NCBI GenBank assembly: GCA_963719525.1
Contig: CAVRCG010000004.1
Location: 2,356,001 to 2,420,000, forward strand
DNA: 64,000 nucleotides
DNA from: Bernardetia sp963719525
Lineage (GTDB): Bacteria > Bacteroidota > Bacteroidia > Cytophagales > Bernardetiaceae
Direction of reading: 5' to 3'
In this document: positions 8,472-17,191 of the stretch, piece after piece
How the letters are laid out: each line of letters opens with the position of its first letter
Position numbering within the stretch: position 1 is the stretch's first letter
Program-made: the position numbers and the translations under genes
The notes under the pieces: model-generated
What the model was told of the DNA's origin: nothing
Database searches by the model: none
Seen by the model: the letters and a program-made list of their open reading frames with translations, nothing else

Positions 8472-9224
8472 ATGAAAATCACAAAATACTCTTTATCATC
8501 TTTAGTTCTTAGCTTTTGTTTATTCTTATTTCTTTCATCTGGTGCAATGGCGCAAGGTGTTATTCAATTTGATGTTGAATCTTTTGATTTCTCAACGGTT
8601 GAAGAAGGTGAGAAAGCAGAAAAAACATTTACGTTCAAAAATACAGGAAATCAACCAATTATTTTGAGTAATGTACGTGCTTCTTGTGGCTGTACTACTC
8701 CAAATTGGACTCGTGAGCCTGTTATGCCGGGTCAGTCTGGCAAAATTGAAGTAAGTTATAATAGTGCTGGTCGCCCAGGTGCGTTTAACAAAACGATTAC
8801 AATTACTTCGAATGCAACAGAAGCAACAAAAGTTTTGACAATTCGTGGAAATGTAGTAAGCGATCCAGCAAATGACCCAAAAATGACAGTAGAACGTTCT
8901 AGTGTTGCTTTAGGCAAAATAAAAAAAGGAGAAGCTGTTACTTACAAAATCTCTTTCAAAAATGATGGAAAACAACAACTTCAAGTTCATAACCTTACTA
9001 GTACATGTAATTGTGTAAAATTAGCAGGCAGAGCAACAGCAGAAGCTGGTCAAACACAAGAGCTAGAAATTGTAATTACGCCTACTCAAACAGGAGCTTT
9101 TGAAGATAATATCGTAATTTATACAAATAGCCGTTCGCAATCAACAACGACTATAAAGCTTACAGCAACAGTTGTAGAAGGTTCTTCTAGTAGTGTTCTT
9201 CGCAACGAAAATTCTGGATTCTAA
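8472..9224 (+). CDS. Exported protein with two DUF1573 (Ig/ASH-like) domains
   Basis: A 250-residue protein with a signal peptide (about 1-27, ending AMAQG) and two tandem DUF1573 modules of about 100 residues each. Module 1 has FDFSTVEEGEKAEKTFTFKN then SCGCTTPNW; module 2 has ALGKIKKGEAVTYKISFKN then STCNCVK. The paired cysteines within C-G-C-T and C-N-C are typical of this family, common in secreted Bacteroidota proteins. The fold is an immunoglobulin-like sandwich; its biological role is unknown. A rho-independent terminator follows, so it is transcribed alone. Confidence 0.85.
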   Translation: MKITKYSLSSLVLSFCLFLFLSSGAMAQGVIQFDVESFDFSTVEEGEKAEKTFTFKNTGNQPIILSNVRASCGCTTPNWTREPVMPGQSGKIEVSYNSAGRPGAFNKTITITSNATEATKVLTIRGNVVSDPANDPKMTVERSSVALGKIKKGEAVTYKISFKNDGKQQLQVHNLTSTCNCVKLAGRATAEAGQTQELEIVITPTQTGAFEDNIVIYTNSRSQSTTTIKLTATVVEGSSSSVLRNENSGF

Positions 9225-9276
9225 AAGTTCAAAATTTAGAATAAAACAGAGCTTTGTTATAACATAAAATTATGAA

Positions 9277-9311
9277 AGTCTTATTTGATTTACTCAGATA
9301 AGGCTTTTTTT
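9277..9311 (+). terminator. Rho-independent terminator after the DUF1573 gene
   Basis: Stem AGTCTTATTTGA pairs with TCAGATAAGGCT (two G-U wobbles), followed by a run of eight T. Confidence 0.75.
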
Positions 9312-9422
9312 GTTGAATCAATTTTATATTTGACTTATTATTTATTGAGTATTTCAAACAAAACGTTTAGTTTGTAGTAATTTTGAATAAAATATTTTTA
9401 CAAAAAGCAGACATAAAGCAAA

Positions 9423-9926
9423 ATGAAAATTAGTATTATAACAGCTCGTTTGAAAAACGGTGTAATTGGTTCAAATAACACATTACCTTGGAAAATGCCT
9501 TCTGATATGCGTTTTTTCAAACAAAGTACCATTTTTCATCATGTACTTGTAGGAAGAAAAACGTATGAAGGTTTCAAACAGCAACTTGTCAATCGTACTT
9601 CTCTTATTTTGACGACAAAGCAAGAGTATCAACCCAAACACAAAGAAGATAAAATTATACATTCTTTAGAAGAGGGAATAAAAATAGCAGAGCAGCAAAA
9701 CGAAACCGAACTTTTTATTATTGGAGGAGGAGAAATATATAAGGAAGCATTAGAAAAAAATCTACTCACACACATGTACATTACAGAAATTGATGCAATA
9801 GTTTATGGTGATACTTTCTTTCCAGAATTTGATGAGTCGGAATGGAATATTATACGAAAAGACGATTTTCCAGCCGATGACAAAAATCAATACGATTATA
9901 GTTTTGTGTTGTATGAAAAAAAGTAG
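9423..9926 (+). CDS. folA: Dihydrofolate reductase
   Basis: NADPH-dependent reduction of dihydrofolate to tetrahydrofolate. The 167-residue length is standard. N-terminal IITARLKNGVIGSNNTLPWKMPSDMRFFKQ contains the substrate-loop LPW and the acidic residue of the DM/DL helix (PSDMRFFK). HVLVGRKTYEGF is the VGRKTYE variant of the NADPH site, and IIGGGEIYKEAL the glycine-rich cofactor loop. It ends with YDYSFVLYEKK, the typical last strand. thyA is not beside it. The only candidate -7 element upstream (TAATTTTG at about 9378) lacks a well-spaced partner. Confidence 0.95.
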   Translation: MKISIITARLKNGVIGSNNTLPWKMPSDMRFFKQSTIFHHVLVGRKTYEGFKQQLVNRTSLILTTKQEYQPKHKEDKIIHSLEEGIKIAEQQNETELFIIGGGEIYKEALEKNLLTHMYITEIDAIVYGDTFFPEFDESEWNIIRKDDFPADDKNQYDYSFVLYEKK

Positions 9927-9935
9927 ATTTGAATT

Positions 9936-10008
9936 TGATAAATCAAATTAGCTTCGCTGCTTTTCAGGTGCTACGTTTGAACGATGTAGATGGTTGATTT
10001 ATCAAGCT
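9936..10008. repeat. M4-type short repeat (TTGATAAATCAA)
   Basis: Contains TTGATAAATCAA near the left, then AGCTTCGCTGCTTTTCAGGTGCTACGTTT, and TTGATTTATCAAG at the right, so it is bounded by inverted palindromes. The reverse complement of most of it recurs at about 40023-40088. Shorter pieces occur near 27293, 33361, 49998 and 60307. Confidence 0.55.
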
Positions 10009-10024
10009 AAAAAACCAAAATTCT

Positions 10025-10657
10025 TTACTCTAAAGATGCAATATAAATCAACCCCTTATCTACATAAAGTGGGTCATAGGTTTTTGCTTGCCAAAAAATA
10101 GGGTGTTCTTTTCCTGTATTATGGATATGAAAAGCATTTTTGTAATCTCCTTCTTCCAAATATTTTCCATAAGTAGCGATACACCATTGAATGGCTATTT
10201 GAAGTCCTTTTTCTCCATTCAAATCATCTATTGTCAATCCTTCTTTTATTACGTGATAACCCATAAGTTGTAACGGACCCCAAGAAGTAGCGAGCATGGT
10301 AAGTTCTTCAGTAGAATAGCGTTCTAAATCTTTCTGTGTCAGATTTCCATATCTTTTTCTCTTGCCTTCTTTTACGGCTTGTAATTTCTTAAAAACATTG
10401 GGTTCGTAACGGCTTTGAGGTGGGTTTTGTGCCGAACATTCTAATAAAACTAATGCCTTAAAATATTCAGAAGGAGCATGTAACTCTTCACAAATACGTT
10501 CTATTTCTGCGCCATAATTTCGCTCTACCTTCATTACTGCATTCATTTTTGCACGTTCTGAAAATATAGGTTTGAGTGCACTATACGAGCAAGAACGAAA
10601 ATTCCATATCAAATGGACAAGAACAACGGCAACAAATATTTTGAGAAATAAACGCAT
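10025..10657 (-). CDS. Membrane-anchored lysozyme-fold protein, putative murein hydrolase
   Basis: About 210 residues from the ATG at 10657; the frame opens earlier at a TTG (10738) but ATG directly precedes a membrane anchor or signal (RLFLKIFVAVVLVHLIW). The C-terminal part carries SWGPLQLMGYHVI, the pattern of the N-acetylmuramidase / lytic transglycosylase superfamily around the substrate groove, and an upstream acidic residue in LVLLECS at the place of the catalytic glutamate. AFHIHNTG resembles the A.. YN.G segment of such enzymes. It probably acts on peptidoglycan in the periplasm. It is convergent with folA and divergent from the restriction enzyme gene. Family assignment is from motifs only. 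Confidence 0.6.
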   Translation of the reverse strand: MRLFLKIFVAVVLVHLIWNFRSCSYSALKPIFSERAKMNAVMKVERNYGAEIERICEELHAPSEYFKALVLLECSAQNPPQSRYEPNVFKKLQAVKEGKRKRYGNLTQKDLERYSTEELTMLATSWGPLQLMGYHVIKEGLTIDDLNGEKGLQIAIQWCIATYGKYLEEGDYKNAFHIHNTGKEHPIFWQAKTYDPLYVDKGLIYIASLE

Positions 10658-10928
10658 GTTAAAAACGGTATAGTTGAAAAAATGGTTTGAAAATGATAAA
10701 GGATTTATAAAAATACTATTTTTCTTAGCAAGAAGCAATAAAAAATGTAATATAAACTCTTCTCAAAGTAAGATTGCAAAATGATACCAAAATTTGAAGC
10801 CTGTTATTAATAAAAGCGTATTTTTACTTCAAAGGAAAAATATTTTTATTGCAAAATAAGTCGTTTCTTTATAGTTTTATCTTTTACTTGAGTTTTTTGA
10901 GAAAATTAAAATATAGCTACATAAATAT

Positions 10929-13900
10929 ATGAATGACAACAAAATTACAAAACCGAGTAAAGTTCTAAATCTTGCTTATCGAAAAGTAAATGTTACCAGA
11001 AATAATATAGATAATTTCAAAAATTCAGTAAATAAATGTCTGGAACATATCGAAATTAGTGAGCAAAAAAACGAAAGTGAGGAGAATATCAAAAAATATA
11101 TAGGCGATTTTCTGAATAAAGTATTTTATACAGACTATCTAATTAATACAAAAGATAAAATTGATTTGGCTATTTATGCTGGAAAAGATGCAACTAGCAA
11201 AGTAAATGTTTTGATAGAAACCAAACGACCAAGTAACACAAATGAGTTTTTGAGAGAAAATAATATAAATAAAAAAGCATTACAAGAACTTTTATTGTAT
11301 TATTTGAGAGAAAGAATTGGAAAGACAGACCAACCAGAAACAGAGAACAATCAAATAAAACACTTGATTGCTACAAATGGCTACGAATGGTATTTTTTTA
11401 AGGGAGAAGATTTTTACAACACATTCTACAAAAACAAAAATCTAATAAAAGAATATAACGAGTTTGTAAATAATCAAAAAGATTCCTCTAAAAATGAATT
11501 ATTTTACAACGAAATTGCTAAAAAATATATTGAAGAAGTAAAGAATGAACTGCCTTTCTTGTACATTAATCTAAAGGATTATCAATCAATCTTGTCTAAT
11601 AAAAATAAGGAGGACAAGGAAAATGATGTAAAATTAATTTCTCTTTACAAAGTATTTTCTCCTATTCATTTATTGGCGCAGCCTTATGGAAATGATAGTA
11701 ATTTATTGAACAAAGATTTTTATTTCGAACTTTTACATATTATTGGACTGGAAGAAGTAAAAGAAGAAGGAAAAATTTTAATCAAACGAAAGGTAAAAGG
11801 AACACGAAATAAAGGTTCATTATTAGAAACTACTATTTTTATTTTGGAGGATAGAGAATATTTACCAAAAGTAAAAGGTCTTTCTAGTTATGGAAAAAAT
11901 GCAGAAGAACAAGTTTTTAATGTTGCTTTGGAGCTTTGCCTGACTTGGATAAATCGAATTTTATTTCTCAAATTATTAGAAGCGCAGTTGGTTGCTTATA
12001 ATGAAAATTCGAATTATAAATTCCTGAATATTGACTTTTTAGAGCGTTTTAATGATTTGGAAGATTTGTTTTTTTCTGCTTTAGCCAAGAAAATAGAAGA
12101 TAGAAATGAAGAACGAATAAAAGAAAAATTTAAGTACATTCCATATCTTAATAGTTCGCTTTTTGAGCCTAATGAACTAGAACACAGTACGCTTAGGATT
12201 TCTAGTATCAATGGAATTGAATTAGAATTGTATGATAAAACGGTCTTGAAGAATAATTTGAAACAACTGACAGGGAAAATTTCTCTTTTATCTTATATTT
12301 TTCGCTTTTTAGATGCGTATGATTTTAGTGGAGAAGACACCGAAAAAGTAGAAGAGAGCAACCAAGAAAAAACGCTTATTTCTGCTTCTGTTTTAGGACT
12401 TATCTTCGAAAAAATTAATGGCTATCAAGATGGTTCATTTTACACACCTGCTTATATCACGATGTATATGGCTAGGGAAGTTTTGCAAAAAACGGTTGTG
12501 CAAAAGTTTAATGAATATTACGGTTGGAGCTGTACAAGTTTTGAAATGGTAAAAGAAGAATTTAAGGATTATGTTCGTCAAGCAAGTCAAAATGGAGGTC
12601 AAAATGAAAATAGAGAAATTATCCGAAAACAGGCTAATCAAATCATCAATTCGATAAAAATATGTGACCCTGCTGTTGGTTCTGGACATTTTCTGGTAAG
12701 TATATTAAACGAACTTATTGTCATAAAAAGTGAATTTAATATTTTGTTAGACAAAGAAGGAAAACGACTAAATCTTTATATTAAGATTATCAATGATGAG
12801 CTTATTGTTGAAAATGAAAACGATGAAGTTTTTGCTTACAAACCCAAAAATAAATATAGCCAGCTTATACAAGAAACATTATTTCACGAAAAACAAAATC
12901 TTATTGAAAGTTGTCTTTTCGGTGTAGATATAAATCCTAATTCTGTCAAAATATGTAGGCTTCGTTTGTGGATTGAACTTTTGAAAAATGCGTATTATAC
13001 AGAAGAAAAACAACTTCAAACGCTTCCAAACATTGATATTAATATTAAAACAGGAAATTCTTTGATAAGTCGTTTTGATTTAGATGAAGATTACAAAAAT
13101 GCTTTTAAAAGCAAAGACAATCCGTATAGTTTAGAAGATTACAAAAATGCTGTTTATGAATATAAAAATATTAAGGATAGAAAGCGAAAAACAGAAATTA
13201 TCAAAATTATTGATACCATAAAATCAGCTTTTACAGGAACATTAGATAACAAGTTTAAGAAAAAAATAGCAGCGGCACGAGGGAAGTTAGAACAGAAACA
13301 AACCGAAGTAAAAAACTTAGAAGCATTTGGAGAAAAGGTAAGCAAGACAATAAAAACAGAGTTTAAAAAACTCAAACTTGCTTTGAATCAATCGCAAAAC
13401 GAAAAAGAAGCATTATTGAATAATGTGCTTTATCAAAGGGCTTTTGAGTGGCGTTTTGAGTTTCCAGAAGTTTTAGATGAAAATGGAACTTTTGTAGGTT
13501 TTGATATTGTAATTGGAAATCCTCCTTATGGTATAAAATTTAATAAAGACCAAAAAGAACATCTCAAAAACGTTTTTCAAGACATTCATATGAGAACACC
13601 AGAATCATATAATTATTTTGTGAAACTATTTACAACTTTAGCATCAAAAAAAGCCTATTGTTCTTTAATTATTCCTTCTAGCTTTCTCAATCAAGCAGAA
13701 TTTGAAAAAACAAGGAAACTAATTTTAACTAAATTTTCTCCTTTTTTAGTAGTAAATATTGGAGATGGCGTTTTTGGGAGGGTTACAGCTCCTACTTGTA
13801 TAATAGGATTTGACACAAATAATCAACATAAAGAAATTACTTATGGAGATTTAACTGCTTTAGATAGAAAAGAATTAGATAGTACTATTCAAACTTCAAA

Positions 13901-14789
13901 TGAACTAGTAAAAGTAGAAGACATAAATAAAAATCAATCTTATAGCTTCATCTACAAAAAATATGTTCCACTTATTACTAAATGTTATGAAAATACATTG
14001 ACACTAAAAGAAGTTACAGAAGAGGTAGCAACAGGAGTAAGTTCTGGTTTGGATAAAGCATACGTTTATAGTTCTGAACAGATTGAAGAGAAAAATATTG
14101 AAAAAGAACTTCTAAAAAAATTAGTAGTAGGAGGCGAAATTAATCGTTTTTATATCAATCCTGTTTCTACAAAGAAATTGATTTATATAACTAATGAAAA
14201 TAACATTGAAGATTACCCGAATACAGAAAAAGCATTATTGTTTTATAAAAACAAACTTGTAAAAAGAAGAGAAGCTGCAAATGGAAAAATTCAATGGTAT
14301 TCATTAAATTGGCCCAGAAGGAAAAAGTTGTTTGACGAACCAAAAATATTAATAAGACAGACAGCTAATAAAATAATGGCAGCCTTTGATGAGGGAAAAT
14401 GGTATTGTCTTAAAAGTGGTATCATAATTCAATTACCTAAAGCAAGCAAATTGTCTTATCAATCTCTTCTTGGATTGCTTAATTCTTCATTGTTAGACTT
14501 TCTGTATAGAGATTTGGTAAATGAAGATAACAGAATTTTTCCAGAAGTAAAGCCGATACAACTTTTCAAATTACCAATAAAAATTCCAACCCAAAAACAA
14601 GAAAATCAACTAACAGAAGTAGTAAACAAAATCTTAAAACTAAAAGAAGAAAATCCAAATTCGGATACAAATAACTTAGAAAATCAAATTGATATTTTGG
14701 TCTATAAACTCTATGAACTTACTTACGAAGAAGTTTTGATAATTGATGAAGATTTTGAGTTGAGTGAGCAGGAATATAGAGAAAATTAA
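10929..14789 (+). CDS. Type IIG restriction-modification enzyme (Eco57I-like)
   Basis: A single-chain restriction and N6-adenine methylation enzyme of 1286 residues. The N-terminal region has a PD-(D/E)xK-like nuclease pattern, with D in DKIDLAIYAG (about 78) and ETK in VLIETKRP (about 97-99). Methyltransferase motif I is DPAVGSGHFLVS at about 578 and motif IV is NPPYGIKF at about 863. A coiled stretch of about 80 residues (760-830) separates the two motifs. The C-terminal third is a TaqI/Eco57I-type target-recognition region ending in a leucine-rich helix. No helicase motifs and no separate specificity subunit are present. A Uma2-type nuclease gene converges on it. Promoter region is AT-rich and unremarkable. 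Confidence 0.88.
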   Translation: MNDNKITKPSKVLNLAYRKVNVTRNNIDNFKNSVNKCLEHIEISEQKNESEENIKKYIGDFLNKVFYTDYLINTKDKIDLAIYAGKDATSKVNVLIETKRPSNTNEFLRENNINKKALQELLLYYLRERIGKTDQPETENNQIKHLIATNGYEWYFFKGEDFYNTFYKNKNLIKEYNEFVNNQKDSSKNELFYNEIAKKYIEEVKNELPFLYINLKDYQSILSNKNKEDKENDVKLISLYKVFSPIHLLAQPYGNDSNLLNKDFYFELLHIIGLEEVKEEGKILIKRKVKGTRNKGSLLETTIFILEDREYLPKVKGLSSYGKNAEEQVFNVALELCLTWINRILFLKLLEAQLVAYNENSNYKFLNIDFLERFNDLEDLFFSALAKKIEDRNEERIKEKFKYIPYLNSSLFEPNELEHSTLRISSINGIELELYDKTVLKNNLKQLTGKISLLSYIFRFLDAYDFSGEDTEKVEESNQEKTLISASVLGLIFEKINGYQDGSFYTPAYITMYMAREVLQKTVVQKFNEYYGWSCTSFEMVKEEFKDYVRQASQNGGQNENREIIRKQANQIINSIKICDPAVGSGHFLVSILNELIVIKSEFNILLDKEGKRLNLYIKIINDELIVENENDEVFAYKPKNKYSQLIQETLFHEKQNLIESCLFGVDINPNSVKICRLRLWIELLKNAYYTEEKQLQTLPNIDINIKTGNSLISRFDLDEDYKNAFKSKDNPYSLEDYKNAVYEYKNIKDRKRKTEIIKIIDTIKSAFTGTLDNKFKKKIAAARGKLEQKQTEVKNLEAFGEKVSKTIKTEFKKLKLALNQSQNEKEALLNNVLYQRAFEWRFEFPEVLDENGTFVGFDIVIGNPPYGIKFNKDQKEHLKNVFQDIHMRTPESYNYFVKLFTTLASKKAYCSLIIPSSFLNQAEFEKTRKLILTKFSPFLVVNIGDGVFGRVTAPTCIIGFDTNNQHKEITYGDLTALDRKELDSTIQTSNELVKVEDINKNQSYSFIYKKYVPLITKCYENTLTLKEVTEEVATGVSSGLDKAYVYSSEQIEEKNIEKELLKKLVVGGEINRFYINPVSTKKLIYITNENNIEDYPNTEKALLFYKNKLVKRREAANGKIQWYSLNWPRRKKLFDEPKILIRQTANKIMAAFDEGKWYCLKSGIIIQLPKASKLSYQSLLGLLNSSLLDFLYRDLVNEDNRIFPEVKPIQLFKLPIKIPTQKQENQLTEVVNKILKLKEENPNSDTNNLENQIDILVYKLYELTYEEVLIIDEDFELSEQEYREN

Positions 14790-14802
14790 TAGCAAAGGTT
14801 TT

Positions 14803-15402
14803 CTAAATCACAGGTTCATAAATATCTTTTACACTTACTTTACAACCCAAAATATCTAAAATTCCCTCTAAATTTAGAACTTCTTCTTCAAATTTGTTTT
14901 CTTTTTCAATATCACGAACGTATATTTTAGGTTCTTTCTTCGGTTTTTGCTCTCCATTTTCATCTTCTTCTGTCAAATCACTTTCTATCATAATATATTT
15001 TTTGAGTGATTTTATTTGCCTATAACATTCAAACTTTTCATCTTTATCATAAGCAGTTGTAGAAGCTGACAGAATTTCTATAATAACGATTGGTTCTTTA
15101 AGAGCATAATAGCCATATTTCATATCTTGTTTCTGAACCTCTTTTTTATAAATATGAACATCTGGACACAAAAAGCAATTATCTGAAACATACAATTTCA
15201 TCTGACTACTTACCATTAAAAAACCTTTTTCCATCAAGTTTTTGTGTAATAATACAACAAGACTTGTATAAATTTGAGAATGTTCGATGGTAACTCCAGA
15301 AACAGAAACAATAGTACCATTAATAAACTCCAAACGCTCATCAGAATTAGCATCAATTTGTAAATATTCCTCTAAAGTGGCATCGTGTTTTATGATTTGC
15401 AT
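14803..15402 (-). CDS. Uma2 family (DUF820) PD-(D/E)xK nuclease-like protein
   Basis: A 199-residue protein with the Uma2/DUF820 hallmarks: ANSDERLEFINGTIVSVSG near the N-terminus, H-S-Q-I-Y helix, CLFCPDVHIYK-type acidic strand and VIIEILSASTTAYDKDEKFECYRQI, the E..S.ST...D...K...Y pattern that forms the nuclease-like core. The family is very common in cyanobacteria and filamentous Bacteroidota, often in many copies and tied to mobile or defence DNA; substrate unknown. It ends 13 bp from the restriction enzyme's stop, in convergent orientation. Confidence 0.8.
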   Translation of the reverse strand: MQIIKHDATLEEYLQIDANSDERLEFINGTIVSVSGVTIEHSQIYTSLVVLLHKNLMEKGFLMVSSQMKLYVSDNCFLCPDVHIYKKEVQKQDMKYGYYALKEPIVIIEILSASTTAYDKDEKFECYRQIKSLKKYIMIESDLTEEDENGEQKPKKEPKIYVRDIEKENKFEEEVLNLEGILDILGCKVSVKDIYEPVI

Positions 15403-15429
15403 TATGTTTTTGGGTTAGTCAATAAAGAT

Positions 15430-15470
15430 ACAAAAAAAACGGCTACCCATAAAAAATGAATAGCTATTTT
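15430..15470 (-). terminator. Rho-independent terminator
   Basis: On the minus strand AATAGCTATTCAT pairs imperfectly with ATGGGTAGCCGTT around a T-rich loop and is followed by eight T. It closes the two-gene unit 16483-15550. A close relative of the same hairpin sits at 16531-16568. Confidence 0.65.
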
Positions 15471-15549
15471 GTATTAGTATAAAGTTTTGTTTGTTGATTT
15501 TGAGTTACATAAGTAATAAAAGGCTTTGCTATAAATCTTTAAAATCCTT

Positions 15550-15915
15550 TCAATGTCTATTATCACATTTTATTCTGATATAATATTCTTTTTTGTCTAT
15601 AAAACTGATAGAAGGACAGCCGAAAGAAAAACTTTCAAACCCAAATAAAATAGAAGGATTGTTTTTAAATATAGCTCCTGTCCATTGAGTGGCGTAATAT
15701 TCTCCTTTATCTGCTCTTTCTTGCGTAAACAAAGGAGTTAAATAAACTCCCTCTTGCTCGTTAAGTAGTTCTTCGAAAATAATTTTACCATTACTATCAG
15801 CAACTAGTAAAATTCTATAATCAGCAATATCTTTTAAAAAATAGTTCATACCGTTTACGCTATAACTATAAGTACGGACTTTACTTTCAGAAGAAGAGAG
15901 AATCTTCTTCAACAT
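15550..15915 (-). CDS. Hypothetical protein, second gene of a pair
   Basis: A 121-residue soluble-looking protein with no signal peptide and no family I recognise. It contains alternating short beta-type strands (RILLVADSNGKIIFEELL, YYIRIKC) and a glycine/serine/phenylalanine stretch ILFGFESFSFGCPSISFI. Its start is 1 bp after the stop of the upstream secreted protein gene, so the two are translationally linked and probably work together. The open frame is clean and codon use matches the neighbourhood. Confidence 0.55.
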   Translation of the reverse strand: MLKKILSSSESKVRTYSYSVNGMNYFLKDIADYRILLVADSNGKIIFEELLNEQEGVYLTPLFTQERADKGEYYATQWTGAIFKNNPSILFGFESFSFGCPSISFIDKKEYYIRIKCDNRH

Positions 15916-15916
15916 T

Positions 15917-16483
15917 TCATTTTCCGTTCGAAAAATTAGGAAAAAGTGTTTCTTCTATTTCTTTCCACTTTATAGATTTGGCTTCTCCTTCTTTAAATGG
16001 ATTGCGCTTTCCAACATAAACAAAAAAATCTGACCCTTTACTTAATAAATCTGTTTCCGTTTTTTGCAGCTCAAAACAAATCATAAAATCCCATTGATTT
16101 AAAGGAACAGAACCTCCATAAGGACTAATATAGGCTATCAAATCAATGTCTTTTACATTAAAAGCAAAAACAGAATTTTGAATCAAATCATAAATATATA
16201 TAATATCTGTTTCTTTAATATTACTTGATTTGAGAAATCTTTTTCTATGTTTTGGGTCTAATTTGTGATAATTGTTTTGATCAATAGTAGGTTTATTGCT
16301 CAAATATTCTTTCGCAATAACAGATGAATCTGGATGCTCATTATAGGCGTAACTATCTGTGAGTATGATTGTGCCTTTTTCATCATCGTTATAAAAGTTG
16401 TAAATAATTAACTCTTCAGATTGTTCAACAGGAGAAGAGAAAGAAAAAGATAGAATAAATAGACAGAAAAAAAATGGTTTCAT
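15917..16483 (-). CDS. Hypothetical secreted protein, first gene of a pair
   Basis: A 188-residue protein with a short signal peptide (KPFFFCLFILSFSFSSP) and no lipobox. No domain is recognised. The mature part is rich in D, N, K and Y, with IIYIYDLIQNSVFAFNVKDID in the middle and a predicted mixed alpha/beta content. Its TGA stop is followed after 1 bp by the ATG of the next gene. Terminator-like hairpins lie on both sides of the pair, so it is its own transcription unit. Confidence 0.55.
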   Translation of the reverse strand: MKPFFFCLFILSFSFSSPVEQSEELIIYNFYNDDEKGTIILTDSYAYNEHPDSSVIAKEYLSNKPTIDQNNYHKLDPKHRKRFLKSSNIKETDIIYIYDLIQNSVFAFNVKDIDLIAYISPYGGSVPLNQWDFMICFELQKTETDLLSKGSDFFVYVGKRNPFKEGEAKSIKWKEIEETLFPNFSNGK

Positions 16484-16530
16484 ATTTTCATTGATTTAAT
16501 ATAAAAAAAATAGCGTAGAATTAGCGTTTT

Positions 16531-16568
16531 TAAAAAAACGACTATCCATAAAAAATGAATAGCCGTTT
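16531..16568 (-). terminator. Rho-independent terminator after the macroglobulin-like gene
   Basis: Minus strand AAACGGCTATTCAT pairs with ATGGATAGTCGTTT, followed by a T run. Nearly the same loop (TTTTTTATGG) as the terminator at 15430-15470. Confidence 0.65.
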
Positions 16569-16615
16569 CTAGTTAAACTTAAATAAAAATCAAACTGAAA
16601 TTAACTGGTAACTAC

Positions 16616-17191
16616 TTACTGATTACTGGTAACTGAAACGCCTTTTTTCCAGTCTTTAAATTCAGAAGTATAATAGAGATAAGCCGAAGAAGCTGCACCT
16701 TCATATTCGCCTGCCAAATCAGCTTTCAAATCAAGATTGATAATTTTCTTCTCATTGGGAGTCATCTGACGGAAATAAAACACAACACTATGTTCACGAA
16801 TTTCATAAAAAGCAACTTTGTGCTTTTCTATGAGTTCTTTGAGCTGCCAAGGCTGTGCAGAAAGTCCACCTGGTAAGCCTACAATCGCTATTGTCATTGG
16901 TAATCCTTCCTTTGTTACGTTTTCTAAAGTAGTGGTAAGTCGTACAGTTTCGCCTATTTTTACTTTGCTTTCTGCAAGTGAAGTTTCTAATTTCACACTA
17001 CATTTATCACTACTTTTTGGCAAATCTGAAAACCATTCTGCTGAAAAAGTATAAGGTAATGGTTCTTTTACGCCTACATAATTGATGCGAACCGTATTTT
17101 TACCTGCTTTCAAATGTTTGCCTAAATTCCCTACTTCGATAGCATTTTGTTCTCCTGCTTCATAGTGAGCTGTTCGAAACTTTTTTGCCAT
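16616..17191 (-). pseudogene. C-terminal piece of the alpha-2-macroglobulin-like protein, frame-shifted from its body
   Basis: This frame overlaps the end of the main frame (17160-21101) and continues its fold: TAHYEAGEQNAIEVGNLGKHLKAGKNTVRINYVG and later strands form the expected beta-rich receptor-binding-like end of bacterial A2M proteins. Reading NGKKFRTAHYEAG requires one A fewer in the A-run at about 17180-17186. The apparent ATG start (MAKKF) is therefore accidental. Either the gene is broken, the site is slippery, or the assembly has an indel. Confidence 0.75.
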
